A stretch of 15,814 bases of DNA from Candidatus Rokuibacteriota bacterium (GCA_003220195.1 QHRT01000254.1:1-15814); one strand, 5' to 3'. Positions 1-8,196 are shown, counted from the first letter of the stretch. Made by a program: numbers and translations. Notes: a model not told the origin generated them from the letters alone.

Positions 1-2022
1 CGACGTGTTCGGGTTCGACCGCCAGGATTACCCGCGACGGTCCCTCCCCGAAGAGCGTCAGGTCCCGACGAGCCGACGAAGTGAGCGTGACGTCGCAGCC
101 CACCGGTTTCGGACCCGTCATGCACGCTTCGGCCAGCGCAACGGCGATGCCGCCATCGGCGCAATCGTGGGCCACGCTGACGAGGCCCGCAGCCACCGTG
201 GCCTCCACCGCGCGCTGAACGCGGCGCTCGAGCTCGAGGTCGAGCGGCGCCAGCGGGCCGGCCGCGATTCCGTGACGCACCCAGAGATACTCGCTGCCGC
301 CGAGACTGATCGCATCGGATCCCAGCCATGCCACCCGGCAGTCCGGGGCTCGGAACCACTGCACCGCGCGACGCTCGGCATCCTCGAGCACCCCCACGAC
401 GCCGATGATCGGCGTCGGCAGAATCGCCCGGCCGCTCGTTTCATTGTAGAAGGAAACGTTCCCGCCCACTACGGGGAGGTCGAGCGCGCGACACGCGTCC
501 GCGATGCCGTCGACGGCCTCCGCGAACTGCCACAGGATCTCCGGGCGCTCCGGCGAGCCGAAATTCAGGCAATCCGTCACCCCGATGGGCCGGGCACCCG
601 CGCACGAGACGTTGCGGGCCGCCTCGCAGACCGCCATCGCCGCGCCGCGACGCGGATCGAGCTCCACGTGACGACCGTTGCCGTCCGTGGCCACCGCCAG
701 GCCGCGCCGCGTGCCCTTGACTCGCAGGACTGCGGCATCGGACCCCGGCAGGACCAGCGTGTTGAGGCCGACCTGCTGATCGTACTGCCGGAACGCCCAC
801 TCCTTGGACGCGATCGTCGGGGACGCGATCAGATCCAGGAGCGCGGCGTTGTCGTCTCGTGCCGCCTCGAGCGTCAACGGATCGAACGCCCGGCGGGCGG
901 CGGAATCCGATGGCTCCGCCACGGGCTTCTCATAACGTGGCGCCTCGGCGAGCGCGTCCACCGGAACGTGCGCCACGATCTCGCCGTCGAGTCGCACGGT
1001 GAGATGGGGGTCCGCCGTCACGCGCCCGATCTCCACGGCGTCCAGCTCCCATCGCGCGAAGATGCGCCGGACTTCCTCCTCGCGGCCTCGCGCGACGACC
1101 AGCAGCATGCGCTCCTGCGACTCCGACAGCAGGAGCTCGTAGGGCGTCATCGCCAGCTCACGTCGTGGCACCCTGGCGAGCTCCACGTCGATGCCGGTGC
1201 CGCTCCTCGCGGGCATCTCGGACGTACAGCAGGCCAGGCCCGCCGCACCCATGTCCTGGATGCCGACGACTGCGCCGCTCTGCATCGCCTCGAGGCACGC
1301 TTCCAGCAGCAGCTTCTCGGTGAACGGATCGCCGACCTGCACCGTCGGCCGACGCTCCTCCGCGTGCTCGTCGAACGTCGCCGAGGCCATGGTCGCGGGA
1401 AGAGACGATCCGCCCGCACGAGCCCGACACACATCACGTTGACGAGCGGGTTGCCGTCGTACTCGGGCCCGAACGCGATCTCACCGCCGACCGTGGGGCA
1501 TCCGAAACAGTTGCCGTACCAGCTGATGCCCGAGACGACGCCGTGGACGAGGTGGCGCGTCCGCGCGTCGCGCGGATCTCCAAAGCGCAGGGAGTCGAGC
1601 AACGCGATCGGGCGCGCGCCCATCGTGAAGATGTCGCGCAGGATCCCGCCCACTCCGGTGGCTGCCCCCTGGAACGGCTCGATGAACGAGGGATGGTTGT
1701 GGCTCTCGATCTTGAAGACGACGGCCCAGCCGTCGCCGATGTCGAGCGCGCCCGCATTCTCACCGGGCCCCTGCAGTACGCCCGGTCCCGTCTGAGGCAA
1801 CCGTTTCAAGAACACTCGGGAGTGCTTGTAGGCGCAGTGCTCGGACCAGAGGGCGGAGAAGAGCCCGACCTCGGGATAGGACGGCTCACGGCCGAGCCGC
1901 TCCACGACGAGATCGAATTCGGACGACGTCAGCCCCAGGTCGCGGGCAAGCTCCCGCGTGACCTTCGGCTCGTCCGACCGACCGACGCCGCGGCCGGAAA
2001 TCCTAGCGGCGGACGAAGCCAC
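1..2022 (-). CDS. purL: Phosphoribosylformylglycinamidine synthase II (PurL), 3' end cut by the window and frame broken by an internal deletion
   Basis: Large subunit of FGAM synthase. It converts FGAR, ATP and glutamine-derived ammonia to FGAM in purine synthesis, working with PurS and PurQ encoded just upstream. The N-terminal part (2022 to about 1399) carries WSEHCAYK and ESHNHPS, typical of the short PurL family, and reads to VGLVRADRLF. The protein then continues in another frame from about 1396 (ATMASATFDEH) through VGDPFTEKLLLE, QDMGAAGLACC, LSESQERML, VTDCLNFGSPERP and VVGGNVSFYNET to the window edge. About 25 family-conserved residues, normally YVGAKTGRDGIHG and neighbours, are missing between the two parts, so this is a deletion of roughly 76 nt rather than a 1-nt error. 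The start is uncertain. I chose GTG at 2022, which overlaps the purQ end by 20 nt and has GAGGA close upstream; an in-frame ATG lies at 2070. Family assignment is very secure; whether the break is real or artefactual is open. Confidence 0.93.
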
Positions 2023-2716
2023 CGTCCTCGACGAGGGTCCCGAGCAGGGACGACAGGAGGGACAGGCCATCCGTCGAGCCCATCGCCATTTCCGCCGCGC
2101 GCTCCGGGTGAGGCATCATGCCGAGAACGGTTCCGCCTTCGTTCACGACGCCGGCGATGCTGTCCATCGAGCCGTTCGGATTTGCGGCCTCCGCGACTTC
2201 TCCGTCCGCGGTCGCATAGCGGAAGACCACCTGGCGCCGCGCCACGAGTCGCGCGAGCGTGTCGGGATCGGCGACGTACTTTCCCTCGCCGTGCGAGATC
2301 GGCATCGTGAGGACCTGTCCCGCGCGGAGGCCGGACGTGAACGGGGTGTCGGTGCGCTCGGTGACCAGATGCACCGACTGACAGCGGTTATGCAAGCATT
2401 CGTTCCGCATCAAGGCGCCGGGCAGGAGTCTCGCCTCGCACAGGATCTGAAACCCGTTGCACGAGCCGAGCACCAATCCGCCGCGAGCGGCAAATTCGGT
2501 GAGTTCCTCCATCACCGGCGAGCGAGCCGCGACGGCCCCCGCGCGGAGATAATCACCATACGCGAAGCCTCCCGGCAGGATGACACAGTCGATCCCGGAG
2601 AGGTCGCGGTCGCGGTGCCACACGAGCTTGACCGGCTGGCGCAGGACTTCGGAGATGACGTAGTGGAAGTCGTCGTCGCTCCACGTGCCCGGGAACACGA
2701 CCACGCCGAACTTCAT
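2003..2716 (-). CDS. purQ: Phosphoribosylformylglycinamidine synthase I, glutaminase subunit (PurQ)
   Basis: Class I glutamine amidotransferase that releases ammonia from glutamine and channels it to PurL. It is 237 residues, normal for the stand-alone PurQ of the PurS/PurQ/PurL type. Residues visible are the N-terminal FPGTWSDDD, LPGGFAYGDYLRAGA at about 47-61, nucleophile Cys86 in GSCNGFQILCEA, the ISHGEGKY segment, and His203/Glu205 in MPHPERAAE, which together complete the catalytic triad. The ATG at 2716 is preceded by a GGAGGAG Shine-Dalgarno 12 nt upstream. The gene follows purS after 59 nt, the largest gap inside the pur block, and its end overlaps the probable purL start. The reading frame is intact. 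Confidence 0.97.
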   Translation of the reverse strand: MKFGVVVFPGTWSDDDFHYVISEVLRQPVKLVWHRDRDLSGIDCVILPGGFAYGDYLRAGAVAARSPVMEELTEFAARGGLVLGSCNGFQILCEARLLPGALMRNECLHNRCQSVHLVTERTDTPFTSGLRAGQVLTMPISHGEGKYVADPDTLARLVARRQVVFRYATADGEVAEAANPNGSMDSIAGVVNEGGTVLGMMPHPERAAEMAMGSTDGLSLLSSLLGTLVEDGGFVRR

Positions 2717-2775
2717 CGCGTTTCGTGTCTCCTCCGCGTATCCCGCTGTTCTGTCACGACGGTCGACGCGTCATC

Positions 2776-3048
2776 TTACCGCCCGCTCCGCGGAGCGGCA
2801 AGATCGCCGACGACCTCGATCGTGTAGTCCTCCAGAATCGGGTTCGCGAGCAGCTTCCGGCACATCTCGTCGACACGCGCTCGCGCGTGCTCCTCGCCGT
2901 TCGCGTCGATCGCGAGGTCGACGACCTTGCCGATCCTCAGATCTTCCAGGTCGGCGAAGCCGAGACCGCCGAGCGCGCGCTTCACCGCCGCGCCCTGCAC
3001 GTCGAGGATACCGGGCTTCAGGCGGACGAGGACGCGAACCGTGATCAC
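2776..3048 (-). CDS. purS: Phosphoribosylformylglycinamidine synthase subunit PurS
   Basis: Small structural subunit that bridges PurQ and PurL in the three-part FGAM synthase and is needed for ammonia transfer. The product is 90 residues against about 80-85 for the family, with the typical opening VRVLVRLKPGILDVQG and the central GLGFADLEDLRIGKVVDL segment; the extra length is a short basic tail. It starts with GTG at 3048, which forms a GTGA overlap with the purB stop and so suggests translational coupling. There are no predicted membrane or signal segments. A 16-bp perfect palindrome lies in the last codons (2783-2798). Identification rests on sequence pattern, size and its place immediately before purQ. 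Confidence 0.95.
   Translation of the reverse strand: MITVRVLVRLKPGILDVQGAAVKRALGGLGFADLEDLRIGKVVDLAIDANGEEHARARVDEMCRKLLANPILEDYTIEVVGDLAAPRSGR
2783..2798. repeat. 16-bp perfect palindrome inside the purS 3' end
   Basis: CCGCTCCG is followed directly by its reverse complement CGGAGCGG. The repeat stops at 2782/2799. It lies within the coding sequence just before the purS stop and the 59-nt purS-purQ gap. No T tract follows on the minus strand, so it does not look like an intrinsic terminator. It could be a chance GC-rich palindrome, a protein-binding site, or an RNA hairpin that tunes purQ expression; nothing in the sequence decides between these. Confidence 0.5.
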
Positions 3049-4340
3049 GAGAGGCCGGCGCGCCGGAAGATCGTGTCGACGTGTTGCAGAGAGTCCGCCG
3101 GATCGAAGCAGTCCTTCAGCTCGACGGGCGAGACGTGCGCCGTGACCGCCGGATCATCGCCGAGCAGCTCGAGGAATGACCGGCGCTCCTTCCAGGCCCG
3201 CATCGCATTCTTCTGCACGATCTCGTAGGCGACCTGGCGCGGCAGGCCCGAATCGGTCAGCTTCAACAGGACACGCTGGGAATAGATCAAGCCGTAGCTC
3301 CGCTCGAGGTTCTCCGCCATGCGGTCGGGATTCACCTGGAGCCCCTCCAGGATGAAGGCGGTGAGATCGAGCACGTAGTCGAGCAGGATCGTCGAGTCCG
3401 GCAGGATCACGCGCTCGACCGACGAATGGCTGATGTCCCGCTCGTGCCAGAGCGCGACGTTCTCGAGCGCGGCGAGCGCGTTCGTCCGGATCACCCGTGC
3501 CAGCCCACAGATGCGCTCGGCGAGCTCCGGGTTGCGCTTGTGGGGCATCGCGCTCGAGCCCTTCTGCCCTTCCGAGAACGGCTCCTCCGCCTCGAGCACC
3601 TCCGTGCGCTGCAGCGATCGGATCTCCAGCGCGATCTTCTCCAGCGAGGCGGCCACGATCGCGAGCATCGCCGAGTACTCGGCGTGGCGATCGCGCTGGA
3701 TGACCTGGGTCGAGGCCTCGGCGGAGCGAAGCCCGAGCCGCTCGCACACTTCCTCCTCGACGTCGGGATCGACGTGCGCGAACGTGCCGACCGCGCCGGA
3801 GATCTGCCCGACCGAGATCACCTCGCGCGCGCGGCGGAGCCGGTCCAGGTTTCGCGCGGACTCCGTGTACCAGACCGCGACTTTGAGTCCGAACGTGATC
3901 GGCTCGGCGTGGACGCCGTGCGTGCGGCCGACCATCGGCGTGTCCTTGTACCGGAGCGCCAGCGTCCGGAGCGCCGAGCGGACGCGCTCCTGTCCGGCGA
4001 TCAGGAGATCGGCGGCAGCGCGGAGCTGGAGCGCCGTCGCGGTGTCCCAGACGTCCGACGACGTGAGCCCCACGTGCACGTAGCGGGAGTCTGCGCCCAG
4101 CTGCTCCTCGAGGCTGGTCAGGAGCGCGATCATCTCGTGCTTGACGCGCCGCTGGATCTCGAGGATGCGCGCGACGTCGACGCGCGCGCCGGCCCGGATC
4201 CGCGCCAGCGCGTCGGCCGGGATCGTGCCGCGGCGAGCGAACGCTTCGCAGACGGCGAGCTCGACCTGGAGCCAGGCCTCGTACTTCGCCTGCTCACTCC
4301 AGATCCGGCCCATCGCGGGCCGCGTGTACCGATCGATCAA
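3045..4340 (-). CDS. purB: Adenylosuccinate lyase (PurB)
   Basis: Fumarase/aspartase-superfamily lyase acting twice in purine metabolism: SAICAR to AICAR plus fumarate, and adenylosuccinate to AMP plus fumarate. Motifs in order are RYTRPAMGRIWS near the N-terminus, TSSDVWDTATALQL, the catalytic-histidine region GRTHGVHAEPITFG, and the superfamily signature GSSAMPHKRNP with the mobile-loop serine, followed by ALWHERDISHSSVER. A start at TTG 4340 gives 431 residues, matching the usual bacterial length and the normal opening (M)IDRYTRP; it also overlaps the M16 stop as TTGA. The first in-frame ATG would remove the conserved opening. The downstream start of purS overlaps as GTGA. The same frame stays open far upstream across the peptidase gene, but that extension is only a GC-rich shadow. 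Confidence 0.96.
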   Translation of the reverse strand: MIDRYTRPAMGRIWSEQAKYEAWLQVELAVCEAFARRGTIPADALARIRAGARVDVARILEIQRRVKHEMIALLTSLEEQLGADSRYVHVGLTSSDVWDTATALQLRAAADLLIAGQERVRSALRTLALRYKDTPMVGRTHGVHAEPITFGLKVAVWYTESARNLDRLRRAREVISVGQISGAVGTFAHVDPDVEEEVCERLGLRSAEASTQVIQRDRHAEYSAMLAIVAASLEKIALEIRSLQRTEVLEAEEPFSEGQKGSSAMPHKRNPELAERICGLARVIRTNALAALENVALWHERDISHSSVERVILPDSTILLDYVLDLTAFILEGLQVNPDRMAENLERSYGLIYSQRVLLKLTDSGLPRQVAYEIVQKNAMRAWKERRSFLELLGDDPAVTAHVSPVELKDCFDPADSLQHVDTIFRRAGLS

Positions 4341-5602
4341 TGCCGGAGGAGCTCGCGGGGGAGGCTGCGGCGGTCCAGCGGACCGAGCGTCGTCAGCGCG
4401 AGGTGCTCTTCGTCCAGGAGTTCGCTGATGAGCGCGTGCACGTCCTCCAGCTTGACGGTGTCGATCGCGGCGAGCATCGCGTCCATCGTCAGGAACGATC
4501 CGAGATGCATCTCGTGCTTCGCGAGCCGGTTCATCCGGCTCGACGTCGACTCCAGCGACAGCATCAGGCTGCCTTTCAGATGATCCTTCGCGCGCGTGAG
4601 CTCGTCCGCCATGACGCCGTTCTTCTTGAGGTCGCGAAGTTCCTTCAAGATCGACTTCAAGACCTTCGAGAAGTTCCCCGCGTCCGTGGCCGCGTAGATG
4701 TAGACGGTGCCGGTGTCGTGATACGCCTGAACGCCCGAATGGATCGAGTAGACCAGCCCCTGGCGCTCGCGCACCTCCTGGAACAGGCGCGACGACATGC
4801 TGCCGCCGATCACGTCGTTCAGCACGAACATCGCATAGCGGCGAGGGGCGGCCTGGCAGAGGCCCGGGAAGCCCATGACCACGTGCACCTGCTCCAGGTT
4901 CTTGTGCACGATGTTCACGCTCGGACGGAGGGCGGCCGCCTCGGTCGTGCGGGTCGCCGCGTCGTGCACGAAGCCGTCGAAGCGGGCGCCGAACAGCTCG
5001 ACGACCCGGTCGTGCGTCACGTTGCCCGCGACCGCGATGATGATCCGGGGCGGCACGTACTCGTCGGTGAAGTGTCCGAAGACGGCGTCGCGGCTGAATC
5101 CGGTCACCAGCTCCCGGGTGCCGAGGATCGGCCGGCCGAGCGGATGGCCGGGCCACACCTGGGCGGCGAAGATGTCGTGGATCACGTCGTCGGGCGTGTC
5201 CTCGACCATCTTGATCTCCTGGAGCACGACGGACTTCTCGCGCTCGAGCTCGTCGGCGTTGAAGAGCGGGTGGCGGAGGATGTCGGTCAGGAGCTCGACG
5301 GCGAGCGGCAGGTGCTCGTCCAGCACCTGCACGTAGAAGCACGTGTGCTCCTTGGTGGTGAAGGCATCCATCTGCCCCCCGACCGAGTCCATCGTCCGCG
5401 CGATGTCTTCAGCCGTGCGCGTCGCGGTGCCCTTGAACACCAGGTGCTCGATCAGGTGCGAGACGCCACCGCGGATCTCCGGTTCGTGCCGGGAGCCGGT
5501 CTCGACCCAGACACCGACGGCGACCGAACGAACGTGAGGCATCCGCTCGGTGACCAGCCGGATCCCGTTCGGCAGGACGCTCTTCCGGTACTCTTCACTC
5601 AC
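4337..5602 (-). CDS. M16 family zinc metallopeptidase (processing-peptidase-like)
   Basis: Probable zinc endopeptidase of the M16 (insulinase / mitochondrial processing peptidase) superfamily, 421 residues, the usual size for single-chain bacterial members. The inverted zinc motif HxxEH is at residues 49-53 (HLIEH, within GGVSHLIEHLVFKGT). The distal zinc-ligand glutamate is about residue 129 in VVLQEIKM, at the spacing expected for HXXEH-X(about 76)-E. The C-terminal half has the second M16 fold with GGSMSSRLFQEVRERQGLVYSI. No signal peptide or membrane segment is visible, so a cytoplasmic location is likely. The GTG start at 5602 overlaps the pnp stop by 8 nt. An M16 gene after rpsO-pnp is a recurring arrangement in many bacteria; its substrate is not known from the sequence. 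The frame is intact. Confidence 0.93.
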   Translation of the reverse strand: MSEEYRKSVLPNGIRLVTERMPHVRSVAVGVWVETGSRHEPEIRGGVSHLIEHLVFKGTATRTAEDIARTMDSVGGQMDAFTTKEHTCFYVQVLDEHLPLAVELLTDILRHPLFNADELEREKSVVLQEIKMVEDTPDDVIHDIFAAQVWPGHPLGRPILGTRELVTGFSRDAVFGHFTDEYVPPRIIIAVAGNVTHDRVVELFGARFDGFVHDAATRTTEAAALRPSVNIVHKNLEQVHVVMGFPGLCQAAPRRYAMFVLNDVIGGSMSSRLFQEVRERQGLVYSIHSGVQAYHDTGTVYIYAATDAGNFSKVLKSILKELRDLKKNGVMADELTRAKDHLKGSLMLSLESTSSRMNRLAKHEMHLGSFLTMDAMLAAIDTVKLEDVHALISELLDEEHLALTTLGPLDRRSLPRELLRH

Positions 5603-7713
5603 GACGGCTGGCCGCCTCCGCGGCCGCGGCGTTCTTCAGCTTTTCGCGATCGGCGGCGGCCGGCTGGTCGCGGAGCGCCATCTTCCGGCTGAGCCGCATC
5701 TTCCCGCTGCCGTCGATCTCGATCACCTTGACCAGCACCTCGTCGCCCTCGGCCAGCACGTCCCCGACCGAGCGAATGCGCGACTCGGCGATCTGCGAGA
5801 TGTGGAGCAGCCCCTCGGTGTTGGGAATCACCTCCACGAACGCACCGAACTCCACGATCTTCTTCACCTTGCCGAGGTAGATGCGGTCGAGCTCGACCTC
5901 GCGCGTGATGTCCTGGATGATCGACACCGCCTTCTGGACCGATTCCTGGTCCGGCGAGAACACCGTCACGCGGCCGTCGTCCTCGATGTCGATCTTCGTT
6001 CCGGTCTGCTCCTGGATCCCGCGCACGACCTTGCCGCCTGGGCCGATGATCTCGCGGATCTTGTCCTGGCGGATCTTGATGGTCACGAACCTCGGCGCGA
6101 ACGCGGAGAGCTCCTGGCGCGGCTTCTCCAGCTTCTCGCGCATTTTCGCCAGCACGGCGAGCCGCGCGTCGCGGGCGCGCTGGAGCGCCGTGCGCATGAT
6201 CTCGATCGAGACACCGGCGATCTTGATGTCCATCTGCAGCGCCGTGACGCCCTTGTCCGAGCCGGCGACCTTGAAATCCATGTCGCCGTAGTGGTCCTCG
6301 GTGCCCATGATGTCCGTCAGGATGCCGAAGCGCTCGCCGTCCATGACGAGCCCCATCGCGATGCCCGCCACGTGGGAGCGCAGCGGCACGCCGGCGTCCA
6401 TCAGCGCGAGCGACGCGCCGCACACGCTGGCCATCGCGGACGAGCCGTTCGATTCGAGGATGTCCGACACAACGCGGATCGTGTACGGGAACTCTTCCTT
6501 CGGCGGCAGCATCGCCTCGACCGCGCGCTCGGCGAGCGCGCCGTGGCCGATGTCGCGGCGCGACGGCGACCCGATCCTCCGCACTTCGCCGACCGAGAAC
6601 GGGGGGAAGTTGTAGTGCAGCATGAAGTGGCGGTAGGACTCGCCCTCGAGCGCCGAGCGTCGCCGACACGAGCGCCTGCGTCTCGCCGCGCGTGAAGACC
6701 GCCGACCCGTGGGCGCGGGGCAGATACGCGACGTCGATCGTGATCGGACGGATCTCGTCGACCCGGCGACCATCCACGCGGAGCCCGCGCTCGATGATGA
6801 GGCGACGGACCTCGGCCTTTTCGACCCGCTCGAACGCTTCGCGGATCACGGGCTTCTGCGCCTCGTCCGAGCCCAGGGCCTGGAAGACCTCGTCGAAGAC
6901 TCGACCGACCGCTTCGGCGCGGGCCTGCTTGTCGTGCGTCTCGAATGCGGTGACGAGCCTGGGCGCCGCGAGGTCCCGCACGCGCGCCTCGAGCTCGAGG
7001 TCGCGGCCCGCCGCCGGATCGAACGGCCACCGCGGCTTTCCGGCCTCGCGCATCAGCTGCTTCTGCAGCCGCGCCAGCTGTTTCGCGTGTTCGTGGCCGA
7101 AGGCGATCGCGTCCAGCATGGTCGCTTCGGGGACTTCCTTCGCTCCCGCTTCGACCATGAGCACGGCCTCCTCGGTTCCGGCCACGACGAGCTCGATCGT
7201 GGAAGCCGACTGCTGGCTGGTGGTGGGATTGGCGACGAATTCACCATTCACGAGACCGACGCGGACCGCCCCGATCGGACCGTCGAACGGGATGCCGGAG
7301 AGCGACAGCGCCGCGGACGCGCCGTTCATGGCGAGCACGTCCGGGTCATTCTCCTGATCCCCGGAGATCACGAAGCAGATGACCTGGATCTCGTTCCGGA
7401 AGCCTTTCGGGAACAGGGGACGGATCGGCCGGTCGATCAAGCGGGAGGTCAGCGTCTCCTTCATCACGGGCGCGCCTTCGCGCTTGAAGTACCCGCCCGG
7501 GATGCGGCCGCCAGCATACGCGCGCTCGCGGTACTCCACCGTCAAGGGAAAGAAGTCCTGCGCGTCTCTCGCGGTCTTGGCGCCGACGCAGGTCGCCAGC
7601 ACCATCGTGCCGCCGTAGCGGACGACGACCGAGCCATCGGCTTGCTTGGCGACCTTGCCGGTCTCGATGGAGAACGGGAGGCCGTTGATGTCGAGCGATA
7701 CGGTATGCGTCAT
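5595..7713 (-). CDS. pnp: Polyribonucleotide nucleotidyltransferase (PNPase), frame broken by an internal deletion
   Basis: Phosphorolytic 3'-5' exoribonuclease of RNA turnover. The first RNase PH domain starts at ATG 7713 and contains GGYFKREG and the SRLIDRPIRPLFPKGF region. The second begins around LPRAHGSAVFTRGETQALVSATLG, and that frame stops making sense after 6652. The protein resumes in another frame at 6650 (LEGESYRHFMLHYNFPPFSVGE) and runs through the catalytic-aspartate segment DHYGDMDFKVAG, a KH domain with IIGPGGKVVRGI (about 6060-6030), and an S1 domain (about 5895-5690) to a TGA at 5595. PNPases carry about 10 residues between TLG and the LEGE-type motif; here only 1 nt remains, implying loss of 29 nt. 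All other domains are well conserved, so this looks like a recent lesion or an assembly fault. It follows rpsO by 73 nt, the classical pair. Confidence 0.95.
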
Positions 7714-7732
7714 ACGAACTGATGTCCTCGTG

Positions 7733-7754
7733 GTTCGGCCGTCGCCGGGCGAAC
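7733..7754 (-). other. Hairpin in the rpsO-pnp gap
   Basis: Read on the minus strand, GTTCG at one end pairs perfectly with CGAAC at the other. After one mismatch two more G-C pairs close a 6-nt loop. There is no T tract, so it is not an intrinsic terminator. In E. coli the leader between rpsO and pnp folds into a stem-loop cut by RNase III and used for PNPase autoregulation. This hairpin sits in the same place, but a similar role is only inference. A weak AGGA about 11 nt before the pnp ATG lies downstream of it. Confidence 0.4.
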
Positions 7755-7786
7755 GTCAGGTGTGAGGAGCGCTGTCACGAGCTCGG

Positions 7787-8056
7787 TCAGCGGCGGATCC
7801 CCAACTTGTCGATGATGGTCCGGTACCGGCCCGGATCCTTCTTCTGGAGATATCCGAGCAGCCCCCGGCGCTTGCCGATCAGCATCAAGAGGCCCCGACG
7901 CGAGTGATGGTCCTTGCGATGGTCCTTGAAGTGCTCGGTGAGGCCGTTGATCCGCTCGGTCAGGATCGCGATCTGCACTTCCGGCGACCCGGTATCGCCG
8001 TCGTGGACACGGTATTGCTCGATCAACGTCTTCTTCCTGTCACCGTTGAGGGGCAT
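7787..8056 (-). CDS. rpsO: 30S ribosomal protein S15
   Basis: Primary 16S rRNA-binding protein of the 30S platform. It is 89 residues, the family length, with the hallmark stretches HDGDTGSPEVQIAILTERI, LTEHFKDHRKDHHSRRGLL and the closing YLQKKDPGRYRTIIDKLGIRR. I chose ATG at 8056 because it gives the canonical MPLN-type opening and has GGAGG at 8-nt spacing; an in-frame TTG five codons upstream falls across that Shine-Dalgarno. The gene is preceded by its own leader with a probable promoter and terminator from ribF and followed by pnp. Autogenous repression through the mRNA leader is known for S15 in several bacteria and is structurally plausible here. The frame is intact. Confidence 0.98.
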   Translation of the reverse strand: MPLNGDRKKTLIEQYRVHDGDTGSPEVQIAILTERINGLTEHFKDHRKDHHSRRGLLMLIGKRRGLLGYLQKKDPGRYRTIIDKLGIRR

Positions 8057-8062
8057 CGGCAG

Positions 8063-8090
8063 GGCCTCCAATCGCCACGTCCGGGGAGCC
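8063..8090 (-). promoter_or_regulatory. Hairpin sequestering the rpsO ribosome-binding site
   Basis: On the minus strand GGCTCC (8090-8085) can pair with GGAGGCC (8069-8063), giving six Watson-Crick pairs with a single bulged G and a 15-nt loop. The 3' arm contains the rpsO Shine-Dalgarno GGAGG, so folding would block initiation. S15 is known to repress its own translation via leader RNA in E. coli, Geobacillus and Thermus, with different structures in different groups. I infer a comparable element here from the sequence alone; no known Rfam-type motif was matched. Confidence 0.45.
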
Positions 8091-8146
8091 TTCCATCTCT
8101 CCAGGCGGGTTCAAAAAACCTTTTCTCGCCGCTAATTACGCCACAG

Positions 8147-8175
8147 ATGGTACCACGGCGCCCGGGCCCGCGCAA
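8147..8175 (-). promoter_or_regulatory. Candidate sigma70-type promoter for rpsO
   Basis: TTGCGC (8175-8170) and TACCAT (8152-8147) are separated by exactly 17 nt and resemble -35 and -10 boxes at 3/6 and 4/6 matches to the E. coli consensus. It would start transcription near 8140, giving an approximately 84-nt leader that opens with an AT-rich island unusual in this GC-rich window. It lies just after a candidate terminator for the upstream operon, which is where a separate rpsO promoter is expected. The match is moderate and the sigma-factor preference of this organism is unknown. Confidence 0.4.
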
Positions 8176-8196
8176 AAAGCACGCCCGAACGGCGGC
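8174..8196 (-). terminator. Candidate intrinsic terminator after ribF
   Basis: About 9 nt after the ribF stop the minus strand can form a GC-rich stem (6 pairs with one bulged T, 5-nt loop GTTCG) followed directly by five Ts (8178-8174). The stem is short and the T tract is interrupted by GCGC, so termination may be partial. It would separate the nusA-to-ribF transcript from rpsO-pnp. The T tract also overlaps the proposed rpsO -35 box. Confidence 0.4.

Noticed and set aside
5..1795. Long plus-strand open frame of 596 codons antisense to purL
   Set aside because: Arg/His/Pro-rich composition with no family motif; it is an antisense shadow of GC-rich coding DNA, and the minus strand carries unmistakable PurL sequence.
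4341..5342. In-frame upstream extension of purB through the M16 gene, suggesting a fusion protein
   Set aside because: The extension is Arg/Pro/Gly-rich without motifs and runs opposite in frame to a perfectly conserved M16 peptidase; the TTG at 4340 gives the standard PurB length.
6640..6665. Programmed ribosomal frameshift in pnp
   Set aside because: No slippery heptamer is present and about 10 conserved residues are absent, so a frameshift alone would not restore the protein.
8104..8137. AT-rich island as a possible insertion scar or mobile-element remnant
   Set aside because: No terminal repeats or target duplication; its position just after a promoter-like element fits a leader sequence better.
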